From Amycolatopsis thailandensis (GTDB lineage: Bacteria > Actinomycetota > Actinomycetes > Mycobacteriales > Pseudonocardiaceae), in the NCBI RefSeq assembly GCF_002234405.1, contig NZ_NMQT01000006.1:1-60429 (forward strand): DNA of 60,429 nucleotides. Reading direction: 5' to 3'. The position numbers and the translations under genes are program-made. Of this stretch, positions 50,655 through 59,129 are shown piece by piece. Positions within the stretch are counted from its first letter, which is position 1. Each line of letters starts with the position of its first letter. The notes under the pieces are model-generated. The model saw only the letters and a program-made list of their open reading frames with translations, searched no databases and was not told the origin of the DNA.

Positions 50655-51263
50655 TCATGCGGCCGCCTCCCAAAGGCTCATGAAGGCCGACGCCTCACTC
50701 CGCACCCACGGCTTCACCTTGTCGCGGTCTCGCGGCGACAAAGCGAACTCCTTCGAGCGCCGGACGTCGATCACCAGCGGGCGCCCGCCCGGCCGCAGGT
50801 CGTCCATGGTCTGTTCGAGCAGCCACAGCACCATCTGCGCCGCGTCCCGGCTCAGCGGCTCCTCCTTGAAATAGAGCCAGGTCACGTAGACGGGGCCGTC
50901 GCCCTTGCGCAGGCCGAGGTGCGGATTGATGCCCACTTCGAGCGTGCCGAGCCGCCATCGCGACCGGCCGACCTCGGCGAGCCGCAGGTCACGCCGCCCC
51001 ACGTAGCGCAGCCAGCCGTCGGCGATCTCGGTGTAGTGCGGCCGCGTGCGCTCGTCCGCGTTCTCGACCAGCGCCCGCAGCACTTCGCGATCCCGCCCGG
51101 AGATCCGCCCGGCACGGATCGCGTTCGCGGCGCGGAGGTAGAAGTTGAACCCGCCACGGTTCGGGTCCTCGTACTGGCGTCGCCAACGCCGGACGAACGA
51201 GGAACGCGAGGGACCCGAGCTCGTGCTGTACCCCACGAACGTGGGCAGGGTGATGTAGGCCAT
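50655..51263 (-). CDS. conserved soluble protein, unknown function
   Basis: 202-aa protein without signal peptide or membrane helix. It is rich in Arg and aromatic residues (SSFVRRWRRQYEDP, YLRAANAIRAGRISGRDREVL, WLRYVGRRDLRL). No domain is recognised. ATG at 51263 gives MAYITLPTFVGYSTS; an upstream in-frame extension has no start signal. It follows the gene at 51339 on the same strand by 75 bp. Confidence 0.65.
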   Translation of the reverse strand: MAYITLPTFVGYSTSSGPSRSSFVRRWRRQYEDPNRGGFNFYLRAANAIRAGRISGRDREVLRALVENADERTRPHYTEIADGWLRYVGRRDLRLAEVGRSRWRLGTLEVGINPHLGLRKGDGPVYVTWLYFKEEPLSRDAAQMVLWLLEQTMDDLRPGGRPLVIDVRRSKEFALSPRDRDKVKPWVRSEASAFMSLWEAAA

Positions 51264-51338
51264 CCGTGTCCGCCTTTCGCCGCTGTTCCTGCTGTACAAC
51301 GACCATTTTAGAACACATGTACGACAGAAAACGGGGCT

Positions 51339-51845
51339 TTACGGGTGACGTCGGGAAGGAGGCCAAGGTCCTTCGAGCAGCACTACCGACTCTTCGAGGA
51401 TCGGCACTTCGCAGACGTCCCTCGGGGTGAGGTCGGTGGGGATCCAGCTGTCGAGCATCGCCGACCAGCGCGTGATCCCGCGCAACGCCTGCGGCGACCC
51501 CAGCAGCTCACCGACCTCGCTGACCAGCGCGCCACCGGCCGCGGGCGAGAGGCGGCCTTCGACCATCGCGGTGAGCCAGCCGTGGATCAGCAGCCAGCGG
51601 GCGGCCGTCGGATCGGCGGGCAGTTCGAGCCCGAGTTCGTCGACGACCTGGTCGAAGGCCTTTTCGACGGCGTCTTCCGCGGCGGACTCGAGCCCGGCGA
51701 GCAGGGCGAGGGAAGGAATGTCGAGCCCGGCGACGATCGCGTCCAGCCCGGCCTCGACCAGATGGGAGGCGCGGACGTCACGTCCGGCGAGCCTGCCGAT
51801 GGCCAGCTCGCGCAGCGCGCCGCGACACGCGTCGATTTCCGTCAC
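51339..51845 (-). CDS. soluble protein, unknown function
   Basis: 168-aa acidic, mostly helical protein (ALRELAIGRLAGRDVRASHL, DAVEKAFDQVVDELGLEL). No domain, signal or membrane segment is recognised. It lies between an XRE antitoxin gene (70 bp upstream) and another unknown gene on the same strand. Confidence 0.6.
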   Translation of the reverse strand: MTEIDACRGALRELAIGRLAGRDVRASHLVEAGLDAIVAGLDIPSLALLAGLESAAEDAVEKAFDQVVDELGLELPADPTAARWLLIHGWLTAMVEGRLSPAAGGALVSEVGELLGSPQALRGITRWSAMLDSWIPTDLTPRDVCEVPILEESVVLLEGPWPPSRRHP

Positions 51846-51914
51846 CCGGCACTTCCCACGTCCGCCACCGTACCGGCGGAACCGGTCTGCCGCGCCTGAC
51901 CAGCCGAAAGAGCA

Positions 51915-52214
51915 TCACACCGTGGACAGGCGCGGGGTGATGCGAACGTCGAGGACGGCTTCGAGGGCGTGCGCCAGCCGCTCCAGCACCGGAATCGTCG
52001 GGACTGTTCCCCCTGCCTCGAACCGCGCGACGGCCGACTGCGTCATTCCCGCCTCGGTGGCCAGCCTTGTCTGGGACCAGCCGCGTGCCTCTCGCATTTC
52101 CCGCACCGCCTTGCCCAGTTCGTAGGCCAGCTTCGTGGCCTCGTACGCGTCAGAGGCGCCTGGCTCGGCCATCCGCCGCTCGCGAAGCAGCCTCCAGTCG
52201 GTCCGCTCGGCCAT
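51915..52214 (-). CDS. XRE-family HTH protein, orphan HigA-type antitoxin
   Basis: 99-aa protein with a Cro/CI helix-turn-helix at about 35-90 (LGKAVREMREARGWSQTRLATEAGMTQSAVARFEAGG). The N-terminal 30 residues are typical of HigA-like antitoxins coupled to an upstream toxin. ATG at 52214 starts 5 bp after the end of a HigB-like reading frame that is broken, so this is an antitoxin without a working toxin. It may still repress its own promoter. Confidence 0.85.
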   Translation of the reverse strand: MAERTDWRLLRERRMAEPGASDAYEATKLAYELGKAVREMREARGWSQTRLATEAGMTQSAVARFEAGGTVPTIPVLERLAHALEAVLDVRITPRLSTV

Positions 52215-52219
52215 CGTTC

Positions 52220-52447
52220 TCACTCCCCGCCGTGCTCATCTGTCGTATGTCTTCGAGCGACACATCTCCACATCGCCTTCCGTGCCCGCCGCACCTCACG
52301 CTCTTCGCGCATCCGGCTCGCTCGACAGCGGCCCTGGCTCAGCGAGCAGGTCCACGTAGAAGGCCACTGTCGCGCAGTGCGCCATGGACAGACTCTCCAG
52401 CCAGTCGCGGACTTCCGGCTCCAGTTCGTAGCTTCGACGCTATACAT
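52220..52447 (-). pseudogene. HigB/RelE-type toxin remnant
   Basis: Two out-of-frame pieces of one toxin are joined. The first frame (52430-52296) reads YELEPEVRDWLESLSMAHCA and continues VAFYVDLLAEPGPLSSEP, the N-terminal part of an actinobacterial HigB/RelE-like toxin. The second frame (ending 52220) reads RMREEREVRRARKAMWRC, the C-terminal part. The middle, about 40-50 residues with the core strands, is missing, and the frame shifts at the junction. The N-terminus is also disturbed: ATG at 52447 is out of frame with the first piece. The gene cannot make an active toxin. Confidence 0.75.
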
Positions 52448-52669
52448 GCAGGTCAAGCCACTCTTGGGTGATCCTCTTGCACGTCCGCAAACGAGAATTC
52501 CGGCGCCGCGGAGCAACTGGCCGATTTCGACTTCATCGCCGCCGCCCGGAACGTCGAGATCAGTGCTGGACCAGGTCGTGAGTGGACGCAAGAATGTGGA
52601 AAGACCACATCAACCACCCATAAGGGTGCATGCAACACTGGCTGCCCACACCCGGCGGCAGGGGGCTGA
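52448..52669. other. intergenic region upstream of the tandem membrane proteins
   Basis: 222 bp without a convincing gene. One plus-strand frame at about 52480-52610 reads like a protein fragment (NENSGAAEQLADFDFIAAAR) but lacks a start and a family match, so it may be a decayed remnant. The purine run gcagggggctga at 52661 is the ribosome-binding site of the next gene. Confidence 0.35.
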
Positions 52670-53869
52670 ATGAGCTGGCAAGACGAGCTTCGAGCGCTGG
52701 ACGTCGAGCTGGCCGCGGGTCGCATCGGGCACGCCGAACACCGCCGGAAGCGCGACGAACTCCTGGCGGAGGCCTCCGGCGGGACGATGCCGTCGCCGGT
52801 CCCCTCACCGCTGCGACGCCCGGGCGGGGAGTGGCACAGCGCCAATCCCGCCGCGCGGCCGGTCGAGCAGCCGACCGTCACGGTCCAGCAGCCCCAGCCG
52901 TTCCCACCGGCGCAGCCGTTCCAGCAAACGCAGCCGTACCACCAGCAGACCCAGCCGGTGTACCCGCCGCCGGTGACCGTCGAGCAGCCCAAACCGCGCG
53001 AAGAGAAGAAGAGCGCGATCCCGCGGATCGAGGACCACAAGACCACCGCGCCCTCGCCCGCCGACATCAATCCGACGGTCTACCTGCGCGCCGAGCCGCC
53101 GCCGGTCAAGGACAGGCCGTCGGCCCGGCAGCCGAACCGTCCGCTCCCGCCGCTGGCCCCGGAACCCGGCCCGCGCCACAACGCGCCCACCGACGATCAC
53201 GCTGATTACGCCGTCGTCGGCGAACGCAAGCCGACCTGGCTGTTCGTCGCCGCCGGCGTGCTGGTCGTGCTGGCGCTGATCATCGGCGGAACGCTGTGGC
53301 TGGGCTCGTCATCGTCTTCGAACGTCGCCGACCAGCCTCCGGTGCCGAGTGTGGCCCAGCCGCCGGACGGTCTCACGCCGTCGGGCCGGCCCGACAGTGC
53401 CCAGACGCCGTTGGAAGACCGGTTGCCCGCGTTGCCGGGGACGCCGTCGAAGGACAACTCGACGATGTCGGTCGCGAAGGGTGTCGAGCTCAACCTCTAC
53501 TCGAAGGCCGCGGGCGATTACCTCGCGTCGAAGAACGTCGCGTCCGTCACCTACAAGGGTTCGAACGAAGGTACGAACAGTTACCTCGTCCTGGTGATCC
53601 CGGCCAACGATCCGAAGGACGCGGCCGCGATCGTCAAGTACTTCCGGGAGAACTCGGTCAACGCCGGACTGCGCGAGCAGCGCGTCGGCGATCGGCTCGC
53701 CCTCGTCGGCGCGAACAAGAACGGCCAGCTCAGCGGCATCGGTTACGTCTCGGGGACGATGGCCGTCAGCGCTTGGGTCTCCCAGCCGCTCGGCGGCGAC
53801 ACGCAGGCGCTCGACACCCGTCTGGCGCGGACGCTGACCTCGTTGGACACCGTTCTCCCGGTGGGCTGA
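52670..53869 (+). CDS. membrane protein with SHOCT-like N-terminus and extracytoplasmic domain, copy 1
   Basis: 399-aa protein: a short helical start MSWQDELRALDVELAAGRI with an HAEHRRKRDELL repeat reminiscent of SHOCT-type oligomerisation motifs, a long Pro/Gln-rich linker, one helix at about 190-211 and an external domain of about 190 residues (VIPANDPKDAAAIVKYFREN). The layout matches the next gene at 54015, so the two are paralogues. Function unknown. A GC-rich purine run precedes the ATG. Confidence 0.75.
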   Translation: MSWQDELRALDVELAAGRIGHAEHRRKRDELLAEASGGTMPSPVPSPLRRPGGEWHSANPAARPVEQPTVTVQQPQPFPPAQPFQQTQPYHQQTQPVYPPPVTVEQPKPREEKKSAIPRIEDHKTTAPSPADINPTVYLRAEPPPVKDRPSARQPNRPLPPLAPEPGPRHNAPTDDHADYAVVGERKPTWLFVAAGVLVVLALIIGGTLWLGSSSSSNVADQPPVPSVAQPPDGLTPSGRPDSAQTPLEDRLPALPGTPSKDNSTMSVAKGVELNLYSKAAGDYLASKNVASVTYKGSNEGTNSYLVLVIPANDPKDAAAIVKYFRENSVNAGLREQRVGDRLALVGANKNGQLSGIGYVSGTMAVSAWVSQPLGGDTQALDTRLARTLTSLDTVLPVG

Positions 53870-54014
53870 GAAGCGCAGGTCGCGGGGAGATCACGATTCG
53901 ACCCGCGAGGGCGCGGCGAGTCCGGGCAGTGCAGAATGTGCGAGGTCACCGCAGTGGTGGTATCGCGACGGCCGGGAGCGTTCTCCCGCCGGAAATCGGA
54001 TAAGGGGGCCGGTG

Positions 54015-55352
54015 GTGTCCTGGCAGGAAGAGCTGCGCAATCTGGACGAAGAGCTCGCATCTGGACGGCTCTCCGCGGACGATTACCGGCTTCGCCGTGA
54101 CCAGGTCCTGTCATCGGCGGTCGCGTACGGCGACCCCTCCCAGCAGCAGGTCCAGCAGCCCGGCCAGCAGCCGCAGCAGCCCTTCCAGCAGCAACCCTTC
54201 CAGCAACAGCCGCCGCCCGCTCAGCAGCAACAGCCGCAGCAGACCGGCCAGCCCAACAGCGCCGACTCGACCCAGATCATCGCGCCGGTGAACCAGCCAC
54301 CGCAGAACGGCGAGGCCGAGCGCACCCAGGTCGTCCCGAACTGGCAGCAACAGCAGGCCGACCCGAACCGCACCCAGGTCGTGCCGCCGGTGGCGTCGCC
54401 GCCGGGCGGGTTCCCGCAGCAGGGCCAGGCGTCCCCGGCGGGTGGCTTCCCTCAGCAGGGTCAGGCCTCGCCCGCGGGCGGCTTCCCGCAGCAACAGCAG
54501 CAGGGCTACCAGCAGCAACAGCCGCAGCAGCAGGGCTGGACCGACACCGACGCCAGCCCGCCGTGGGGTGGTTCGGACTTCCCCCCGATCTCGCCGGTCG
54601 GCAGCACGGAGTGGGTCAAGCAGGGCCCCGAGCTGTTCGAAGACAAGCCCAAGGGCAAGGGCGGCAAGATCGCCATCATCGCGATCGTGGCCGTCCTGGT
54701 GCTCGCCGGTCTGGGCGTCGGCGGCTACTTCGCCTTCTCCGGCGGCGGTGACACCCCGCCGGACCCGACCGCCGCGCCGCAGCCGTCGCAGTCGCAGGCT
54801 CCCCCGACCTCCTCGGCCAAGCCGAAGACGCCCGAAGAGCTGCTGTTCGAGAAGATCCCGGAGCAGTCCGGTGAAGAGGACTCGAAGAGCGGCGCGATCC
54901 CGGCCGCCCAGCTCGCCGAGATCGCGGGCCTGGAGAAGGGCGAGGCCGACCTGGTCATCGCCGCCGGCGTGAAGCAGGTCGCGTACCGCGGCTCGCAGAA
55001 GCAGCCGGACGAGACCGGGCCGCAGCCGGCGAAGATCTCGATCACGGTCATCCCGCTGACCAGCCCCGGTGCCGCCGGCGACCTGGTCAAGCAGCTGCGC
55101 CAGTACCAGACGAGCAACGGTTTCGTGCAGATCACCGAGCCGCTGCCGGGTATGCCGCCGAAGCTGAACTTCCAGAAGAAGATCGACGGCGACAAGGGCA
55201 ACTACCGCGGCACCTGGATCAGCGGCAACAACATCGTCCGGGTCGACATCCTGCAGAACCCGCTCGGCGGGGAAGAGGGCGAGAAGGCGTTGAGCGGCAC
55301 GTACCAGCGTGCGGTGAAGAAGACGCTCGAAAACTACGCCGTCACCGGCTAG
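54015..55352 (+). CDS. membrane protein with SHOCT-like N-terminus and Gln-rich linker, copy 2
   Basis: 445-aa paralogue of the preceding protein: MSWQEELRNLDEELASGRLS, then a Gln/Pro-rich disordered linker (about 38-190) with a repeated FPQQGQASPAGG unit, a helix at about 218-240 and an external domain ending KKTLENYAVTG. GTG at 54015 is chosen over GTG at 54012 because it aligns with copy 1 and gives better spacing to aaggggg. The stop is 3 bp before the methyltransferase start, so it probably belongs to the glycan operon. Confidence 0.75.
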   Translation: MSWQEELRNLDEELASGRLSADDYRLRRDQVLSSAVAYGDPSQQQVQQPGQQPQQPFQQQPFQQQPPPAQQQQPQQTGQPNSADSTQIIAPVNQPPQNGEAERTQVVPNWQQQQADPNRTQVVPPVASPPGGFPQQGQASPAGGFPQQGQASPAGGFPQQQQQGYQQQQPQQQGWTDTDASPPWGGSDFPPISPVGSTEWVKQGPELFEDKPKGKGGKIAIIAIVAVLVLAGLGVGGYFAFSGGGDTPPDPTAAPQPSQSQAPPTSSAKPKTPEELLFEKIPEQSGEEDSKSGAIPAAQLAEIAGLEKGEADLVIAAGVKQVAYRGSQKQPDETGPQPAKISITVIPLTSPGAAGDLVKQLRQYQTSNGFVQITEPLPGMPPKLNFQKKIDGDKGNYRGTWISGNNIVRVDILQNPLGGEEGEKALSGTYQRAVKKTLENYAVTG

Positions 55353-55355
55353 TCG

Positions 55356-56699
55356 ATGACCGCCGCGAACGCCCGGCTGCTCACGACCCTGCTTTCCCTC
55401 GCCGCGGACACCGGTTCGCTGTCCGACGAACTGCACTTCGCCGGCCGGGACGCCGCCGAGCGCGTTCCGCTCGACCACGGCGCCGCGAACGTCCTCCGGG
55501 CGCTCGTGCTGCCGAAGGCGGCGCGGGTCCTGGAGGTCGGTGCCGGTTTCGGCGGCCTGACGCGGTATCTGGGCGAGGTCTCGGCGACGGTGCACGCCGT
55601 CGAAGCCGATCCGGTCCGCGCCGCGGCGGTGCGGTTCCGCACTCGCGACCTCGGCACCGTGACGGTGCACGACAGGCTGGTCGTCGAGACCTACGACCTC
55701 GCCGTGGTCCAGCAGCCGTACGCGACGCGGAACCTGCTGGAATGGATTCGCGAGCGGCTGTCGCCGACGGGTGCCCTCGTGGTGCTGACGGCCTCGCGCG
55801 GTGTCGCCGGGACGCTCGCGGCGGCGGGTCTCGAAGTGCGGCGTGAGCTGCTCTGCTCCCCTGGTCACGAGGTCGCCCGCGCGGTGCGCGGCCCGGAGAT
55901 CGACACCGAACTGCCCCGGCTGTCCGCCGCGATCGCCGGCGGTCCCGCGAACGGCCTCGCCCTGCTCTGCGGCCCCGGCGCCGCCGCGCTCTGGCCCGCG
56001 TACCGGCTCGCGACCTACTTCAACACCGCCGAGCGCGCCGCGTTCGCCTGCACGCGGGCCGACGTCGTCCGCACCGGGGAGGGCGCCGAAGTCCGCCGCG
56101 TGCCGCTGGTCCCGTCGCCGCCGGTCGGCGGGATCTCGGTCGGGCCGTGCGCGGACAAGGTGTACGACGCCCCGACGATGGTCGAGGTGCTGCTCGACGA
56201 GCCGGAGCGGGTCGCGGAACTGCTCGCCGGATGGCGGGATCTCGTCCGCGCCGAGGCTTCACGCGGGGTCGAGGCGCTGTGGGATCTGGTGCCGCACAAC
56301 GTTCTCGTCGACGGCGCGACGCTGCGTCCGATCGATCTCGAGTGGCGGAACGCGGACGCCGGGGTGTCCGAAGTGGTCGAGCGCGGAGTGCTCGTGCTGG
56401 CCGACGAACTCGCCGACGCGGGCTGGTCCGCGGCGGCGGACGGCGGTTCGACGCGGGACCTGGCGGGCTGGCTCGGCGTGCTGATCGGGCTCCATCCATC
56501 CTTTGTGGACAGTGCTGTGGAGCGCGAGGTCGCCTTCTCGGCGATCGGCTCCAGCGGCACCGTCCACGGCACGCGCGAGGTGCGGAAGGCCATCGCCGAA
56601 ATCTGGCGAACGCGCCTGGAGAGAACCGTCCACGGGTACCGTTCAACGAGGGTCGGCGCCGGTGTGGCGGCGAACGAAGACGAGGTAGCGAAGCGATGA
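55356..56699 (+). CDS. methyltransferase fused to a kinase-like domain
   Basis: 447-aa two-domain protein. Residues about 40-190 form a class I SAM-dependent methyltransferase (VLEVGAGFGGLTRYLG, VHAVEADP). The C-terminal half looks like a protein-kinase/aminoglycoside-kinase fold: Asp310-Leu-Val-Pro-His-Asn315 as catalytic loop and Asp327-Leu-Glu329 in RPIDLEW as metal-binding motif, with 17-residue spacing. It is the first gene of an overlapping glycan cluster. The architecture recalls the kinase-methyltransferase WbdD that caps O-antigen chains, which is an inference. Its stop overlaps the next start (ATGA). Confidence 0.75.
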   Translation: MTAANARLLTTLLSLAADTGSLSDELHFAGRDAAERVPLDHGAANVLRALVLPKAARVLEVGAGFGGLTRYLGEVSATVHAVEADPVRAAAVRFRTRDLGTVTVHDRLVVETYDLAVVQQPYATRNLLEWIRERLSPTGALVVLTASRGVAGTLAAAGLEVRRELLCSPGHEVARAVRGPEIDTELPRLSAAIAGGPANGLALLCGPGAAALWPAYRLATYFNTAERAAFACTRADVVRTGEGAEVRRVPLVPSPPVGGISVGPCADKVYDAPTMVEVLLDEPERVAELLAGWRDLVRAEASRGVEALWDLVPHNVLVDGATLRPIDLEWRNADAGVSEVVERGVLVLADELADAGWSAAADGGSTRDLAGWLGVLIGLHPSFVDSAVEREVAFSAIGSSGTVHGTREVRKAIAEIWRTRLERTVHGYRSTRVGAGVAANEDEVAKR

Positions 56700-58597
56700 C
56701 GAGCCTGCATACCGCCGGCATCCTGACCCCGGACCGGCCGGTCGGGCACCTGTTCGAGCTCCGGGGCTGGACGACCGGGATCAGCCGGATCGGCGAGATG
56801 TCCGTGACCATCGCGGACGTCGAGGCCAACCTGTTCCCCGAGCCGTGCCCTGGCGCGCCCGAAGGCACCTTCGGCTGGCGTGCGGTCCCGGCCACCTGGG
56901 TTCCCGCGGGCACTCAGGACATCGTCGTCACCGGTCCGGACGAGCGCGTGCTGAACCAGGCGACCGTCCACGTCGGAACGCTGCCGGGCGACGAACCGCT
57001 GTGGCTGGGCGAACTCGAAGCGCCCAAGCAGGGCAAGGTCACCGAAGGCCACGTCGTCTACGTGACGGGGTGGGCGATGTTGCAGGGCCGCGCGCCGAGC
57101 CTGATCGAGGTCATGGTCGAGGGCGGCGGCACGGTCAGCGCGCGCACCCGCCTGCCGCGCAAGGACGTCCCCAAGGAGTTCCCCGGCTTCGACGACGCCG
57201 CCGTGAGCGGTTTCGAGGCCTGGGTGCCTGTCGACCTCCCGTACGGCGAAGAGCGGACGTTGTCGCTTCGCGTCCGGTACCGCACCGAAGGCGTCGGCGA
57301 GGTTGTGTCGGCGAAGCGCACTTTCACCCTTCGCAATCCCGTCGCGGACCTGGACGACGCCGAACTCGCCGACGAGCTGGCCGGTGACACCGCCCGCGCG
57401 ATGGCGCGCGTGAACATCCCGACCGATCCGAAGCACGTGCTGGTGTTCACGCACAGCCTCGGCGTCGGCGGCGGGCAGCTGTGGCTGCAGGAACTGCTGA
57501 GCCGGATGGTGACCGACCACGGCTGGCAGGTCAGCCTGGTCAGCGAAACCGACGGGCCGCTGCGCGCGGACTGCCATGAGCTCGGCATCCCCGTGCACGT
57601 CACGACGCATTACCGGAACCAGACGGTGCCTGCCTACGAAGGCCACGTCGCCGAGCTGGCGCGCTTCGCGAAGTGCTCCGGAGCGGGCGTCGCGCTCGTC
57701 AACACCCTCGGCGGCTTCGTCGGCGCGGATGCGGCGAAGCGGGCCGGGATGCCGACGGCGTGGGTCATCCACGAGAGCTTCTCGCTGCCCGCGTTCGCCT
57801 ACCAGAACTGGGGCCCGGTGAAGCCGCCCGCCGCGGTGTGGAAGCGCTGGGAGAGCACGCTCGGCGAGGTCGACAAGCTGCTGTTCGTGGCGGACGCGAC
57901 GCGCGAGATGTTCCTCCCGTACAGCAAGCCCGAGCGCTGCCGGACGGTCCGCTACGGCACGCCGATGCACAAGTTCGGCGGCCGGACCCGGTCGGAGACG
58001 CGGCGCCAGGCGCGGAACATGCTCGGCTACACGCCGGACGACATCGTGCTGGTCAACATCGGCATCGCCGAATCCCGCAAGGGACAGGCGCCGCTGATCT
58101 CGGCGATGGAGCGGATCCACAAGATCCACCCCGAGGCGAAGCTTTCGATCGTCGGCCTGCACCCGTCGCCGTACGGGCTGGCGATGGAGGAATCCGTCGA
58201 GCGCGCCGGACTGGAGAAGTCGGTCAGCCTGGTGCCGATCCAGCCGGACCCGCTGCGCTGGCTCCAGGCCGCGGACATCTTCGTGAACAGCTCCGACATC
58301 GAGTCGCTGCCGCGGTCGATCCTCGAAGCCGTCTGCTGTGGCATCCCCGTCGCGGCGACCGACGTGTTCGGCGCGCGGGAGATGATCGTCGACGGCGAGA
58401 CGGGCTGGCTGTTCGAGACCAACGACGTCGACGCGCTGACAGCGGCGTTGCTGCGCGCGCTGGGCACGTCGGCCACGCGCCGCCGTGAGATGGCGAAGGC
58501 CGCGCACGAGAAGCTGCTGCCGTGGCTCGACCCGGCGGGCTACGCACGCGAGTACTCCGAAATCCTGACCGAACTGAGTGGGGGCGTTCATGTCTGA
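56696..58597 (+). CDS. GT4 family glycosyltransferase with N-terminal extension
   Basis: 633-aa protein. Residues about 1-230 form a beta-rich region of unknown function. From about 240 a GT-B glycosyltransferase of family 4 follows: HSLGVGGGQLWLQELL (N-lobe start), NIGIAESRKGQAPL, and the E-x7-E region SLPRSILEAVCCGIPVAATD. It transfers a sugar from a nucleotide donor to a growing glycan, probably at the inner membrane face. It overlaps the methyltransferase gene by 4 bp and the coiled-coil gene by 8 bp. Confidence 0.88.
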   Translation: MTSLHTAGILTPDRPVGHLFELRGWTTGISRIGEMSVTIADVEANLFPEPCPGAPEGTFGWRAVPATWVPAGTQDIVVTGPDERVLNQATVHVGTLPGDEPLWLGELEAPKQGKVTEGHVVYVTGWAMLQGRAPSLIEVMVEGGGTVSARTRLPRKDVPKEFPGFDDAAVSGFEAWVPVDLPYGEERTLSLRVRYRTEGVGEVVSAKRTFTLRNPVADLDDAELADELAGDTARAMARVNIPTDPKHVLVFTHSLGVGGGQLWLQELLSRMVTDHGWQVSLVSETDGPLRADCHELGIPVHVTTHYRNQTVPAYEGHVAELARFAKCSGAGVALVNTLGGFVGADAAKRAGMPTAWVIHESFSLPAFAYQNWGPVKPPAAVWKRWESTLGEVDKLLFVADATREMFLPYSKPERCRTVRYGTPMHKFGGRTRSETRRQARNMLGYTPDDIVLVNIGIAESRKGQAPLISAMERIHKIHPEAKLSIVGLHPSPYGLAMEESVERAGLEKSVSLVPIQPDPLRWLQAADIFVNSSDIESLPRSILEAVCCGIPVAATDVFGAREMIVDGETGWLFETNDVDALTAALLRALGTSATRRREMAKAAHEKLLPWLDPAGYAREYSEILTELSGGVHV

Positions 58598-59129
58598 CAC
58601 CGACATTCCCGGCCGTGTCCAGGCCGAGCTGACCCGGCTCCGGGCCGAGCGGCAGGTTTTCACCGCCGAGCAGGACCGGCTGAAGGCCAAGCTGGCCGAC
58701 ACCGAGCACGAGCTGCGCGAGGCCACCGCCGCCGCGCCGGACGAAGGCGAGTCCGCCGCTGTGAACCAGAAGCTCGCTTCGCAGCAGGAAGAGCTCGACG
58801 TCGCGAAGGCGCGTCTGCAGGCGCTGGAGGCCGAAGTCCTGCTCGCCCACCAGCAGCGTGACTCGCTGCGCGCGGAGCTGAAGACCTGCCGCGAGGAGCG
58901 GGACAAGCTGCGGCTCGCGCTGCTCGACGCCGAACTCGTGGTGTCGGCGGGCGTCGTCGACGCGGACGTCCTGCCCGGTGGTGAGCCGTCGGCCGACCGG
59001 CAGCGGCTGCTCAACGCCGAACGGCTGGCCGCCGAGATGGCCAGGGAACTCGACGCCACCCGCCGCACCGTCAGCTGGCGGGTCACCGCGCCGCTGCGGG
59101 TCGTGCGGAAGAAGATGGACCGGCCGTGA
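58590..59129 (+). CDS. coiled-coil protein with SWRxTAPLR motif
   Basis: 179-aa protein, almost all heptad-like Leu/Ala/Glu/Arg (RVQAELTRLRAERQVFTAEQ and further). The end, TVSWRVTAPLRVVRK, is a short motif seen at the edge of glycosyltransferase domains in surface-polysaccharide enzymes. No catalytic domain. Its position between two glycosyltransferases, overlapping both (8 bp and 4 bp), suggests a scaffold or length-measuring coil in a glycan complex. Confidence 0.75.
   Translation: MSDTDIPGRVQAELTRLRAERQVFTAEQDRLKAKLADTEHELREATAAAPDEGESAAVNQKLASQQEELDVAKARLQALEAEVLLAHQQRDSLRAELKTCREERDKLRLALLDAELVVSAGVVDADVLPGGEPSADRQRLLNAERLAAEMARELDATRRTVSWRVTAPLRVVRKKMDRP

Noticed and set aside
52453..53070. 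minus-strand frame opposite the first tandem membrane protein
   Set aside because: Trp/Gly/Cys-rich shadow translation without a start signal or domain, lying antisense to a supported gene.
54410..54500. tandem repeat as a mobile or phase-variable element
   Set aside because: It is an in-frame 12-codon repeat within a low-complexity Gln/Pro-rich linker, which is ordinary for such disordered regions.
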